DNA of 22,747 nucleotides from Selaginella moellendorffii (GCF_000143415.4 NW_003314303.1:751968-774714); one strand, 5' to 3'. Counted from the stretch's first letter, positions 9,869 to 18,719 are shown. A program made the numbers and translations. The notes: generated by a model not told the origin, from the letters alone.

Positions 9869-10597
9869 TCACTTGCTCACTAAGCGAGCCTGGGTAAACT
9901 CTTTGAGCTTCTCGATCTGTGGCAGTGCCACTTTGGCCGAGGGATGCTCGGTCACAGCCCCGAAGAGTTTGTGGAGACGCGGGCATTGCTCCTGGCTCGC
10001 GGGCTTCAAGCCCATCACTTGCTCAAGCGCTGGGATCCACACCGCAGAGGGTGCCAGCATCACATCCAAGAACGACATGCTCGCGCCACCAAAGAAGGGG
10101 CCCTCTTCCTCATCGCCCAGCTCCGCCAGAGCTCCCTCGAGAAGCAAACAGTCTTGGATGAACTCCTCGTTCACGGCAGCGCCGTTGCTGCGGATGAATC
10201 GGTCCAAGTAGTCGGAAATCTGCGTGATCGATAAGCAAGAAGAGTTATAGCAGCAAATTTCTCGAAGAAATACCTTCTTCTCGAAGAAATCAGTCCAGAA
10301 GCGGTGCTGTGCGCGGAGGAATGCGTCCTGCGGCAAGAGTGGCGATGTTCCAGGCCAAACCTCGTCGATGTAGTGGACGATGATGGCCGACTCTGCGATG
10401 GGCTTGCCCTTGTGGATGAGAACCGGGACCTTCTTGTGAACTGGATTGGACTCAAGTAGGAGCTTACTCTTGTTACCCAAATCCTGGGGGAGATCTTCGT
10501 GCTCGATGCCCTTGAGCAACAGTGCAAGCTTGACTCGCATGGAAAAGGGGCTGGGCCAAAAGCTGAGCAGTGTTACATCTTGATCGTGACAAGCCAT
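9869..10597 (-). CDS. Tau-class glutathione S-transferase (GST-A), two exons
   Basis: GSTs conjugate glutathione to electrophiles in the cytosol. Exon 1 is 10597-10274 (108 codons), exon 2 is 10219-9869, and the phase-0 intron is 10220-10273 (54 bp, GTATTT...GCAG). The spliced product is 224 residues, normal for the class. The thioredoxin-like domain shows LSFWPSPFSMR with catalytic Ser16, KKVPVL with the cis-Pro, and the glutathione-binding pair Glu69-Ser70 (PIAESAIIVHYIDEVW). The helical C-domain includes PFFGGASMSFLDVMLAP. The intron contains no in-frame stop and is a multiple of 3, so retention would add 18 residues. ATG at 10597 lies about 77 bases after a TATA box. The gene looks intact and is nearly identical to GST-B. 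Confidence 0.95.
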   Translation of the reverse strand: MACHDQDVTLLSFWPSPFSMRVKLALLLKGIEHEDLPQDLGNKSKLLLESNPVHKKVPVLIHKGKPIAESAIIVHYIDEVWPGTSPLLPQDAFLRAQHRFWTDFFEKKVFLREICCYNSSCLSITQISDYLDRFIRSNGAAVNEEFIQDCLLLEGALAELGDEEEGPFFGGASMSFLDVMLAPSAVWIPALEQVMGLKPASQEQCPRLHKLFGAVTEHPSAKVALPQIEKLKEFTQARLVSK

Positions 10598-10673
10598 GGC
10601 TAGATGGAAAATTGAGAAGAAAAGTTAGAAATGCAAATGGACTGAGGTTTAATTTAATTGGATGAAGGGTCGC

Positions 10674-10681
10674 CTTTTATA
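10674..10681 (-). promoter_or_regulatory. TATA box of GST-A
   Basis: TATAAAAG on the - strand lies 77 bases upstream of the GST-A ATG. A start site about 30 bases downstream would leave a 5' leader of about 45-50 bases. The element is conserved in GST-B. Confidence 0.6.
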
Positions 10682-10788
10682 ACATGTCCCACGCGGCTCT
10701 TCGACCAATTGCCAAGAAGGCAGACGAGAAGGCTGAAGGTAGTGTCCAAATAATATTAAACTTCCAGCAATCTATCATAATAAAGAGG

Positions 10789-10960
10789 GAGTGCTGAACT
10801 TTCTGGGGGTAATTGTAAAAAGTTTATTTCTTTAACTATGTCTTAGTGAATAATCGTGTTGATGTTTGCTCCCGGCTAATGGGAGGCAGCCAACCTGCGT
10901 GGGGGGAGAGGAAGGCTTTGCAACACATGTTGCATGCAAGGTGTTGATTGTTAAGCGAAG
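10789..10960. repeat. Dispersed repeat R, copy 1
   Basis: This stretch resembles 12508-12690 and 21830-21935, and a shorter part of it resembles 14140-14200. Shared landmarks are GAG-TGCTGAACTTTCTGGG, a T-rich stretch, GAATAATC..., TGATGTTTGCTCC.GGC.AATGGGAGG, GCTGCGTGGGG.GGGAGAGGAAGG, then CATG/GCATAC-type bases. No protein frame is conserved. It could be a MITE or SINE fragment, or a locally duplicated intergenic segment. Confidence 0.6.
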
Positions 10961-11358
10961 AAAGCACTGTGAAGAATGGGTCGCCATTGCTGTTCCTGCT
11001 GGGTGATTGCTCTCCAGCTATCCAATGATGGAATAGTGTGGAGAGCAAGCTGACCATGACTGCGCCTGTTGTATGTTGAGTGAATTGTTTTTGTTTTGTA
11101 ATGTTTTTCTAGGGTTTATGACCTTGCTGCTATTGCCGATTCGTGATCCAAATCTGAGGCATTGTGTCAATGCCACTAGAATGAACCATGTCTTGGTACT
11201 GGTTATGTCTACACTTTCTTTTAATGTCTTCCATTTTACTTTCTTTTCTTCTTCTTAAATGCCTTTGTGGTGTCTTTGTTTTTGAGAACCCCATTGCAAG
11301 TTCTCACTTTTTTTCACCATCACTCGGCTTTTTTTTTGTTCTGTTCTTCTTTTCCTAG
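10961..11358. other. Region 5' of the WEE1 relic, no assigned exon
   Basis: A possible short exon lies at 11115-11210, between TTTTTCTAG and GGTACTGG. It could belong to the missing WEE1 N-terminus, but no diagnostic motif supports that. Copy B has about 40 extra bases at 22243-22285 relative to this copy. Confidence 0.4.
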
Positions 11359-12519
11359 ATGAATATTTGAACCAAGAAGCAGAGAATGCAAAGACATTGT
11401 CTCTGCAACAGCACATCATGTCCCCACCATGCTTCTAGAACCCTTTTTTTAACACTGATGTGTTTCCTGAGAGAGCTAGGCAAGGTATGTTGTTATTTTT
11501 CATTTTTCTTTCATAACTTTGGTATTCTCATACAGGATGTGTCTCCATTTTTGGCTCTTCATTGCATTACTGTGAGGAGTTCCATCAAATCAAGGTATTT
11601 GTGGTGTATAGAATTTATATGATCTTCATTCTTACTTCACTGTCAGGAAATAGGATGAGGCAATTTTAGCTATGTTTATAAAGTTCTTAAAAGACTTGAC
11701 GGTTGCCTTTATGATGTAAAGTATTCCAATTGGCATTTGCTAAATGAGGGAGATCGGTTTGTCACTATATTCGAGAGATGATGGTATTGATTTGGCAAAT
11801 TTTTCTCTTTGCAAAAGGAAAGCACTGAGAGAAGTTCAGGCACTTTTGTGTCTTGGTGAGTTGGCTTTTTTCTTTTAGTATTACCACTAGCTTTCTCAAA
11901 ACTTATCCAGCTTCCAGGTTGCCATGAAAACGTAGTGCACTTCTTCTTTTCATGGTTCGAGAATGACTTTTTATATATCCAAATGGAGCTGTGTGAGATG
12001 AATCTATGAGATGAGAGCCTTGCATGGACATTCAAGGAGAAGAAGCTAACTGAGGCGATGTTTCAAGTAAACAGCTCAATTCTGTTTTTTTCTTATGACA
12101 ACTCTTAAACACTTTCAAGCACTTACACTCGCATACTCACCTGGACGTGAAGCTTGACAAGATCTACATCTGCAATCATGTCTACAAGATTGGCAACTTA
12201 TGCCTTGCCAGTTGAATCGATGGCAACTTGAGATATCTCCCAATGGAGTTCATCAACAATGATCACAGCCACCCTGACAAAGTTGACATGTTTTCCCTGG
12301 GGGTGACATTCTACAAGCTCATGAGATGCTCCACCACCAGCATCTGGAAGGCAGTATCAAGCCATCCACTAGGGAAAGCTCGCTCTTCTTCCTGGATTCT
12401 CTCTTACATTCCAGAGCTTCATCAAGTCTCTGATGCATCCAGCAGCAAAAAATTGCCCCTTGGCTGCTCAAGCTCTCAAGAATGCACTCTTCAAGAAGTC
12501 TATCAGGAGTTGCTAAACT
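11359..12519 (+). pseudogene. WEE1: WEE1-like cell-cycle kinase pseudogene, copy A
   Basis: WEE1 phosphorylates the inhibitory tyrosine of CDKs. Exons can be read at 11359-11484 (MSPPCF-stop-NPFF), 11536-11594 (SLHYCEEFHQIK), 11647-11855 (EIG-stop-GNFSYVYKVLKRLDG; KALREVQAL), 11918-12066 (CHENVVHFFFSWFEN, LYIQMELCE) and about 12110-12519. Introns are 51-62 bp with GT-AG ends. The last part has HLDVKLDKIYICN at 12138, RYLPMEFINND, DKVDMFSLGVTFYKLM and, after a frame change, GKLALLPGFSLTFQSFIKSLM. Besides stops (11436, 11656 in the glycine loop, 12000s, 12211), the catalytic-loop Asn has become Lys and the DFG motif reads NLC. It is therefore dead. The N-terminal third is mostly missing. Confidence 0.9.
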
Positions 12520-12690
12520 TTCTGGGCTGCCAAATCCAGCCAATCGCAGCCGGGGGTAACTATAAAGGGGTTATTTTTTTAACCACATATTTGCGAATAA
12601 TCACACTGATGTTTGCTCCTGGCCAATGGGAGGTGGCCAAGCTGCGTGGGGTGGGAGAGGAAGGTGCAGCAATGCATGTCGCATACATGT
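12508..12690. repeat. Dispersed repeat R, copy 2
   Basis: See 10789-10960 for the shared landmarks. This copy has about 25 extra bases after GCTAAACTTTCTGGG. It abuts the 3' end of the WEE1 relic, so the WEE1 relic is flanked by two same-orientation copies of R. Confidence 0.6.
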
Positions 12691-12711
12691 GTTCTGTAGC
12701 AGATCTAGCTG

Positions 12712-14125
12712 GAGTTCCAGCCCTCCTGCTGGAGCTCACGGAAAAGATCCAGTGCCGATCAATGCAATCTGGGATTGTGGGTGATGCTAGTGATCACTAC
12801 TGTCCAAGAGACTAGATTTTTGATTTGAGAGAAGATCTGCCGCACTTCCGCGACATCCACAATCCAGGCATATGCATCGATGATCACTCTGATCGTGCTA
12901 CAGTCCTAACTCTCCGGGCTCAAGCGATCAAACAGCACCCTAGCTTCCTTGATCCTCCCGGACTGAGCGTATGCCTCGCCTAGTCCTTGAGCATGGAGAT
13001 TGCGGAGTTGGGCGATGCAAATCAATCAAAGAGGAGCTTGGCCTGCTCAATCCTGCCACCAAATGCAAGTACTGTGACCATGGCATTGATCGTCAGGGCA
13101 TTGCGATGGGGCATCAGACCAAAGAGGAGCTGCGCCTCATCGAGATTGTTGCTCCTCATGTAGCCAGAGATGATTGCATTCCATGCCGCCACAACACACT
13201 GCGGCATGGAATTGAAGAGTGCACATCTGGCCCCATATGGTGTGGGTGGAGATCATCAATGTCTACAATACCGTGTCTCGATCAGGCATGGAATCAAACA
13301 CTTTTCTAGCATTGCCCACTCAATCACTCGTGAGGTAGGCAGCTAGGGAGTGAGTTCCACACGACCATGTTGTGCAACTCTATGGAATCAAACAAAATCT
13401 TTGTGTCCATGGCCAGTCCCTACTATGCATAAGCTCTGATCATTGTGCTCCAGGAGACAGGGTTTCTCTGTGGCATCACAGCGAAGAGAGCTTGAGCCTC
13501 ACGGATATGGCCGCGAGAACCCATTGCTGTGATCATTAGGTTGTGTCTCTGAAAGGGGTTCTCTGAAATATCATGATTGCATCATTGATCCTCCCAGACT
13601 CTGCAATCGCACCCAGGAGGCTGTTCCATGAGCAGCAGTCCCACTCGAGCATCTCAAAGAAAACAATGGCCATTTGCCCATTCGTGGCATTTTCCATATT
13701 CATAGAGTTCCAAGAGGCTATAGTTCGTAATGGCATAGAATCAAATAGATCCTTCACATTTTCTAAATCATTTCTTGATGCCAAAACTGATATCATTGTT
13801 GTATATGACGAAACATCTCGCTCTGGCATCTCATTGAAGAGGGCACTGGCTTCCTCCAGATGCCAGTTTTGGGCATAGCACAAAAGCATCATGTTCCAAC
13901 AGATGACGTCTCTATGTGCCAGTGCAAGAAAAAAAATTTTCATTTTATCAACCATTCCGCAATCTGCATAGGCAGTGATCATCGTTATCCATGACATGAG
14001 ACTGTAGAAAGGCATCCCATCAAACAATCACCATGCCTCCTCCAGATCCCTAGCCACGGCAATTGCTGCAATAGCAACATTTCAGCTGACAAGATTCTTC
14101 ACTGGGTTTTTCTGAAACACCTGCC
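12712..14125 (-). pseudogene. Pentatricopeptide-repeat (PPR) protein pseudogene
   Basis: Plant PPR proteins bind organellar RNA. Repeated helix-pair units are readable on the - strand: VFQKNPVKNLVS, LFDGMPFYSLMSWITMITAYA, RDVICWNMMLLCYAQN, EASALFNEMPERDVSSYTTMI, LFDSMPLRTIASWNSM, DCCSWNSLLGAIAESGRI, MPQCVVAAWNAIISGYM, LLFGLMPHRNALTINAMV, GRIKEARVLFDRLSPES, and KNLVSWTVVITSI then ALDLFRELQQEG. The MP-R-(D/N)-WN-MI spacing is that of PLS-type PPRs. Stops and frame changes lie near 14020-14080, 13210-13530 and 12850-12980. The longest open part, 13536-14027, holds five units. No E or DYW tail is seen, and no start was found. It is single in this window; its duplicate, if any, lies beyond the end. 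Confidence 0.88.
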
Positions 14126-14139
14126 TGGCCTCAAATAAT

Positions 14140-14200
14140 CAAATAATCATGAATAATGATGTTAATGTTTGCTTTTAGCTAATAGGAGGTGGCCAATTGA
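14140..14200. repeat. Dispersed repeat R, partial copy 3
   Basis: Only the core is shared: AATAATCATG, ATGTT-TGCT, TAGCTAATAGGAGGTGGCCAA. It is more diverged than the other copies and lies just beyond the 5' end of the PPR relic. Confidence 0.4.
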
Positions 14201-14884
14201 TCAGCATTAACATTCAACCTTTTGTAGTGGAGATTTGCTGTGTTATTTAGATCTTATAATTCTCTTTAAGGAATTTGATAATTTTCTATGAAAAAACATA
14301 TGCATATAGTTATTTTTTCAATTCTTCATATATGTTATTTTAATACTATTTTAATTTAATTTTTAATGTAATAGAACTAAATAATGTTTGCTAACTGGGC
14401 AGCATATGCTGGGCAATGACTAATGGGAAATAATACTGTTTTTTTTTCTTTTTTGGGAAACAAAATTTAGTAGCATGACGTTATATTTTTGAAACCACTT
14501 ATGGGGTATGTGCCACAAGAGCATTCTTACGTCTGTGAGTTTTATCTGATGATCTCACCCAAAAGATTGATATCCCAATTAACTATCACCCAATGTCTCA
14601 CTTCACCTGAGTGCTTACAACAATGTTTCTACTATTGGTCTCTTTTTTTTTGGCAAACCAGAGTATGTTCCACAAACCATGAACATTGGCAATACTTGTC
14701 CTATTGCCCTCATTTGTGTGTGCATTTGGAGGTCTGCCATTTTGTGCTCTTCAGAACATCTCTAGAGAGATCACAGGTTGGGCAATGACCATTTGCCAAG
14801 TTTCAAATCAAAGAAAAACACTAAATAAAAAGTGCACCAAATCTAAGATGTTTGCCTTCAAGAGATGGCTAACCTTGGTTGTCT
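14201..14884. other. Intergenic DNA, no gene recognised
   Basis: AT-rich to about 14480. From 14490 to 14880 the composition is more balanced and open frames of up to about 100 codons exist on the + strand, but none shows a motif I can name. This may be further relic coding DNA. Confidence 0.5.
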
Positions 14885-15018
14885 CCACACAAGCTGTGGG
14901 ATAGATCATATCAAGGATTTGACACTCTGAAGAGAAAGCGTCCCTTCTTGTTGATGAAATCGGTCCAAAATGGTGCCATGCACGGAGGAATGTGTCCTGC
15001 GGCAAGAGTGGGCTTGTT
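14885..15018 (-). pseudogene. Tau GST fragment (exon 1 end plus intron/exon 2 start), GST-E
   Basis: The - strand reads SPLLPQDTFLRAWHHF and then, after a frame slip, TDFINKKG. This matches the last 25 or so residues of exon 1 in the neighbouring GSTs. The following bases resemble the GST-D intron, with a CACAG|CTT acceptor near 14893. The rest of the gene is absent. It marks a further, older GST copy in the array. Confidence 0.75.
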
Positions 15019-15121
15019 TCGTATGTGAATTTCCGAGAAGGCAGACGGACTGAGATACGTATGTACTCTACCACGTAAAAGAATATTCTAATAAAATTAA
15101 GCATATTCCTTTTTCTCTCAA

Positions 15122-15853
15122 TCACTTTCCTCTGTACACCGCGGAGCGAGCCACGAGAAACTCTTTGAGCGCCTCGACTGTGGGCAGCGCGAGCTTGGCA
15201 GCGGGATGCGCGAGCACGGCCTGGAAGAAGTTGTGGAGACGCGGGCACTGTTCCTGGCTCGCGGGTTTCAAGCCCACAATCCCTGGGATCCACACCACGT
15301 AGGGGGCAAGCATCACATCCAAGAACGCCATTCTCGCGCCGCCAAAGAATGGGCCTTCTTCCTCATTGCCCAGCTTCGTGAATGCTCCCTCGAGAAGCTC
15401 GTAGTTCTCGCTAAACTCCTCGTTCTTGGCGTCTCCACGCATGGCATCTCGTCCCAGCCCGAATTTCACGAAGGACGAGAACGCCATGAATCGCATCAAG
15501 CAATCCAGAAGCTGTGCGATGGATCACATCAGGGATGTGTGGCTCTAGAGACACATACCTTCTTGTCGATGAAATCCGTCCAGAAGCGATACTCTGCGGG
15601 GAGGGAAGCGTCCGGAGGCAGCAGAGGAGATTCTCCGCGCCAGACCTCGTCGATGTACTGAACAATAACCACAATGGTTGTGGATGAGAACCGGGAACTT
15701 CTTGTGGATTGGATTGGATTCGAGCAGGAGCTGGCCCTTGTTCTTCAGGTCCTGGGGGAGATCATCGTGCTCGATGCCTTTGAGTAGCAATGCAATCTTT
15801 ACTCGCAGAGAAAAGTGGCTCACCCGGGAGCTGAGCAGCGTCACACTTTCCAT
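15122..15853 (-). pseudogene. Tau-class GST pseudogene (GST-D)
   Basis: Exon 1 is 15853-15559 and exon 2 is 15511-15122; the intron is 15512-15558 (47 bp, GTATGT...CACAG). ATG at 15853 starts MESVTLLSS, about four residues shorter than GST-C. Relative to GST-C, a 17-bp deletion at 15677/15678 (after VLIHN) removes the codons for KGKPIAES and shifts the frame. The frame recovers only by shifting to VVIVQYIDEVW. The deleted stretch contains the Glu-Ser pair that holds the glutathione gamma-glutamyl group. Exon 2 is open to its stop and has about 12 extra residues after LLDCLMRF (FSSFVKFGLGRDA region). It was probably functional until recently. Confidence 0.88.
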
Positions 15854-16033
15854 GGATCCGGAATGGATTGGAAAATGAGGTCTCGAGAGAACAGTAGAAT
15901 TGTAGAATGCGATCAATCCAAACAGTAGTGACATTGTCATTATGTTGTCTGATCAATGTTTTAGCTATCAATTAAAAATGACCATATGCTCAATCAAGAT
16001 ATGGCTGGAAAAGTGTTATTCATGCAAAGGTTT
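15854..16033. other. Spacer between GST-D and GST-C
   Basis: About 180 bases of 5' flank of GST-D and 3' flank of GST-C. No TATA box matching those of the intact GSTs is evident for GST-D. The compact head-to-tail spacing is typical of GST arrays. Confidence 0.5.
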
Positions 16034-16745
16034 CTACTTATTTCGGATTAATTCCTTGAGCTTCTCGACCGGGGGCAGTGCGCCCTTGGCAGCGGGATGC
16101 TCGGATACGGCCTCGAAGAACTTGTGGAGACGCGGGCACTGCTCCTCGCTGGCATGCTTCAAGCCCATCACTCCCACAACCCCGGGGGCGTAGGGAGCGA
16201 GCATCACATCTAAGAAGGAGAAGCTCGCGCCGCCCAAGAAGGGACCCTCTTGTTCACTCCCCAGCTTCGTCAAGGCCCCCTCGAGAAGCACGCAGTTGGC
16301 GATGAATTCCTCGTTTGCGGCATCTTTGTCGTTCCCGCGCACGAAACGCATCAAGCAGTCCAGCAGCTGTACAAGCAAAGGCGTGAGATCGAGTAGATTT
16401 CTCGAGATTTATAGAACATACCTTCTTGTCGATGAAATCGCTCCAGAAGCGGTGCTCTGCGCGGAGGAATGCGTCTTTCGGCAAGAGTGGCGATGTTCCA
16501 GGCCAAACCTCGTCGATGTAGTGGACGATGATGGCCGACTCCGCGATGGGCTTGCCCTTGTGGATGAGAACCGGGACCTTCTTGTGAACTGGATTGGACT
16601 CAAGTAGGATCTTGCTCTTGTTGCCCAAATCCTCGGGGAGATCTTCGTGCTCGATGCCCTTGAGCAACAGTGCAAGCTTGGCTCGCATCGAGAAGGGGCT
16701 GGCCCAAAAGCTGAGCAGTGTTACATCTTGATCACTAGAAGCCAT
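16034..16745 (-). CDS. Tau-class glutathione S-transferase (GST-C), two exons
   Basis: Exon 1 is 16745-16422 (108 codons), exon 2 is 16366-16034, and the intron is 16367-16421 (55 bp, GTATGT...TACAG). The product is 218 residues. It has LSFWASPFSMR with catalytic Ser16, KKVPVL, and PIAESAIIVHYIDEVW with the glutathione-binding Glu-Ser. The C-domain contains LLDCLMRFVRGND and PFLGGASFSFLDVMLAP. It shares most exon 1 codons with GST-A/B but its C-domain is clearly diverged. This indicates an older split, perhaps with exon 1 kept similar by conversion. The intron is not a multiple of 3. The TATA box lies 54 bases upstream of the ATG. The gene looks intact. Confidence 0.95.
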
Positions 16746-16798
16746 TGGAATTGGAAATCGAGAAGAAAGATCTGGAAATGCGAGAGGCTGGAGTCGCG

Positions 16799-16808
16799 CT
16801 TTATATAG
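16799..16808 (-). promoter_or_regulatory. TATA box of GST-C
   Basis: CTATATAAAG on the - strand lies 54 bases upstream of the ATG at 16745. It implies a 5' leader of about 25 bases. Confidence 0.65.
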
Positions 16809-16889
16809 TCCGTGTGATCCACGGAGCGAGGGGAGTTCCAGAACATAATTTGTACCTTTGTTAGGTCACGATTGACTGGGAAGAGATAT

Positions 16890-16985
16890 TCGAGAAGAGA
16901 TCTTCGTGAATGTCGGTAGAACACTGAAGTTTTTAACCCGGTTATTCCCAAGCCCACCACCCGGGGCTGTCCCGAGCTTGTTCAC
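16890..16985 (-). pseudogene. Second relic of a UGT 3' end
   Basis: The - strand reads APGGGLGNNRVKNFSVLPT, paralleling APGGGSRNNLMLFTDLCSS at the end of the neighbouring UGT fragment. The bases around both (CC-GGGTGGTGGGCTT...GAATAACC; ACTT..GTGTTCTA.CGACA.TC) align as well. Only the last 30 or so codons are recognisable. It lies upstream of the GST-C promoter. Confidence 0.55.
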
Positions 16986-17108
16986 TGTTTGATTTAGAAA
17001 GATCCTTGGAACCCCGGCTTCAAGACAGCAGAAGAATTTGATTTTGTCAACTGAGATCTTGCACTGGTAGATCAAAGCGACCACAGTTTGTTAGACCGAA
17101 GCCAAAGA

Positions 17109-17503
17109 TCACGATCGAGTGTCGCTAGAACACAAGTCTGTGAATAGCATCAGGTTATTCCGAGAGCCACCACCCGGTGCCGCTGCCTTTCTCGCCGCGT
17201 CCCTGAATTCCCTCGCTCTCGCCTTTCGAGCTTTGTCGCTGAAGATCCTCGCAATGGCCTCAGCAATCTCCTCCCGCTTCACAAACGCGTCGGAGCTCCT
17301 CACGTCCCAAACTTCCACCCCGATGCGGCAGCTCTCCGCCATGATCTTGCGGTTGAGCCCCTGCTCGTATATCCGAGGCCAGCAGATGATCGGCACGCCG
17401 CTGGAGACGCTCTCCAGGACCGAGTTCCATCCGCAGTGGCTCACGAATCCAGCTACTGCCCTGTGCGCCAGAACTTCTCTCTGCGGCGCCCATGAAACCC
17501 CTG
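17109..17503 (-). pseudogene. UDP-glycosyltransferase (family 1) C-terminal fragment
   Basis: UGTs move sugar from UDP-sugar to small molecules. The fragment starts at the duplication junction with GVSWAPQREVLAHRAV, then FVSHCGWNSVLES and GVPIICWPRIYEQGLNRK. That is the 44-residue PSPG box, with HCGWNS and the closing Glu-Gln typical of glucosyl donors. It continues through a helical tail (EIAEAIARIFSDKARKAR) to TGA at 17109-17111. The acceptor-binding N-terminal domain and the catalytic His are missing, cut off exactly at 17504. The frame is open from ATG 17516, supplied by the TRM side, so a 135-residue product is conceivable but would be inactive. The PSPG residues themselves are undamaged. 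Confidence 0.9.
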
Positions 17504-18183
17504 AAAGGCTCCTCATTCACAGGCTCCACTGGACTTTCAAACTGGAGAAAGCTGTCCTTACTCGGCTCGAGAGACCGCATCGCTTCCAAAAGCTGCCGGG
17601 ATCGGTGCGTAACCCTCGGAGAGTAATTCGGTGTTGTTCCCTCCCGGAAAGTCTCGCCCAGCACTGACTTTGTGGCTCTTGAAAACTGGCCAGCTTGCGA
17701 CTGTGTCTCGAGAGTTTGCGCGAGACAGCTTCTATCATCTTCGCCCTTTCCAACGAAGAGCCGTTCCTCTTAAGCATGTCACCCATTGTCTCTACCGGCA
17801 TTGTCTCGAGACCCATAAGTCTTGCCACTACACCCGGTGGTTTTGCTTTTGCACACGTTGAAAGAACGCTATGCTTCGCAGCTGGAATCTCAAAGCCAAA
17901 CTGGAAGATCATATGGTGAGACACACGAATAGAAAGAAAAAATAAAAGCAAAGAACACTTACGGGGATCCATCGAGAACTCGGGACTGGACAATCCAGGC
18001 TATTCCTCGGAGCTTCGACTCCTGGAAGAAAAATCTGAGGGGCTCGATCGACACGCAAGAAAAATCAATGCCGGTTTCGTATACCTTCTCGATTCCTCCT
18101 GCAAGATCGATTGGTGCTCCCGCTGGAGAAGATCCCGAATTGCTCATGCCTTGTACCAAACGATAATCTACCTCAAGATCCAT
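17504..18183 (-). pseudogene. TRM/LONGIFOLIA-like 5' half, copy B (truncated)
   Basis: Duplicate of 6600-7288. It contains VVARLMGLETMP and the body frame up to VEPVNEEP, then stops being TRM at the junction and runs into UGT sequence in a different frame. It therefore lacks the IVVLKPGP motif and DUF4378. Relative to copy A it lacks three bases (one Lys of SRKKLAS) and carries the same frame switch near 17690-17730. Its upstream frame from ATG 18183 (MDLEVDYRLVQGMSNS to SRVLDGSP, just before a GTAAGT donor) is intact. In copy A that frame is broken by +7 and -1 base changes. Confidence 0.85.
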
Positions 18184-18719
18184 CAATCCCTGACATTCTC
18201 GCGTGCGCGCTTACTTTGGAATGGAGAATCCCTCGCCCGGCGCTCGCGAAAGAGCTCCTCGATCGCGAAGAAAGGAATGATATAAAGAGGAAGACCTAGA
18301 AAGAAGAAAACGTGCCTTTGGAAGAGCGCAAATTCAAAGCTTCTTACCCGCCGCACGACATTGACCGCTGGTAAATTCTGGAGACTTTTACCAGATGATC
18401 TCGTGAACAGTGTGACGGATATTCTATTAGGGTAGGAAAAAAAGATAACTTGATTGTAACCAATTTGTAAGAATTTAACTTGGATAATCAACTAAAGGTT
18501 AAATTAGATTTAATTTACCACGCTCCTGTTCATTAACGACTTGATCTGGAAATAAACTCCCGTGGATAAATTTGTAACAACAAATCCATTTTAATTCAAA
18601 GATAAATTGATTTTTTACTGCAATTTCCCCTCTCGCAACATCAGGTAATAAATTTCAGAGGGCTATATTTTTTCCACAAAATACTTCTTCAGTAAACCTG
18701 TCCTGACCACTTTTCTAAT
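18184..18719. other. Upstream/intergenic DNA of copy B, no gene recognised
   Basis: Equivalent of 7289-7814. Compared with that copy, 14 bases are missing near 18356, and about 27 bases (CCCCTCTCGCAACATCAGG and following AT-rich bases) are present near 18630. The latter stretch is bordered by ATTTC-type short repeats, so copy A may have lost it by slippage. Confidence 0.55.

Larger units (their letters stand above)
6600..11728 (+). repeat. Large direct duplication, copy A (visible part)
   Basis: This segment is repeated in the same orientation at 17504-22747 with high similarity throughout, including non-coding DNA. Homology begins abruptly at 6600/17504 (shared AAAGGCTCCTCATTCAC, different bases before it). 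It is still continuing at 11728, the counterpart of the last base of the window. Copy A holds the TRM 5' half, cupin, lipase and phosphatase relics, GST-A and the start of the WEE1 relic. Confidence 0.96.

Noticed and set aside
9291-10211. A 306-codon open frame on the + strand
   Set aside because: It lies antisense to GST-A exon 2 and the phosphatase relic, and its residues show no family motif. It is a shadow frame; the - strand carries conserved GST motifs, splice sites and a TATA box.
12228-12815. A single 195-codon + strand protein
   Set aside because: Only the first 40 or so codons follow WEE1. The WEE1 frame then shifts, and the rest of this frame runs out of phase through the WEE1 end, repeat R and antisense to the PPR relic.
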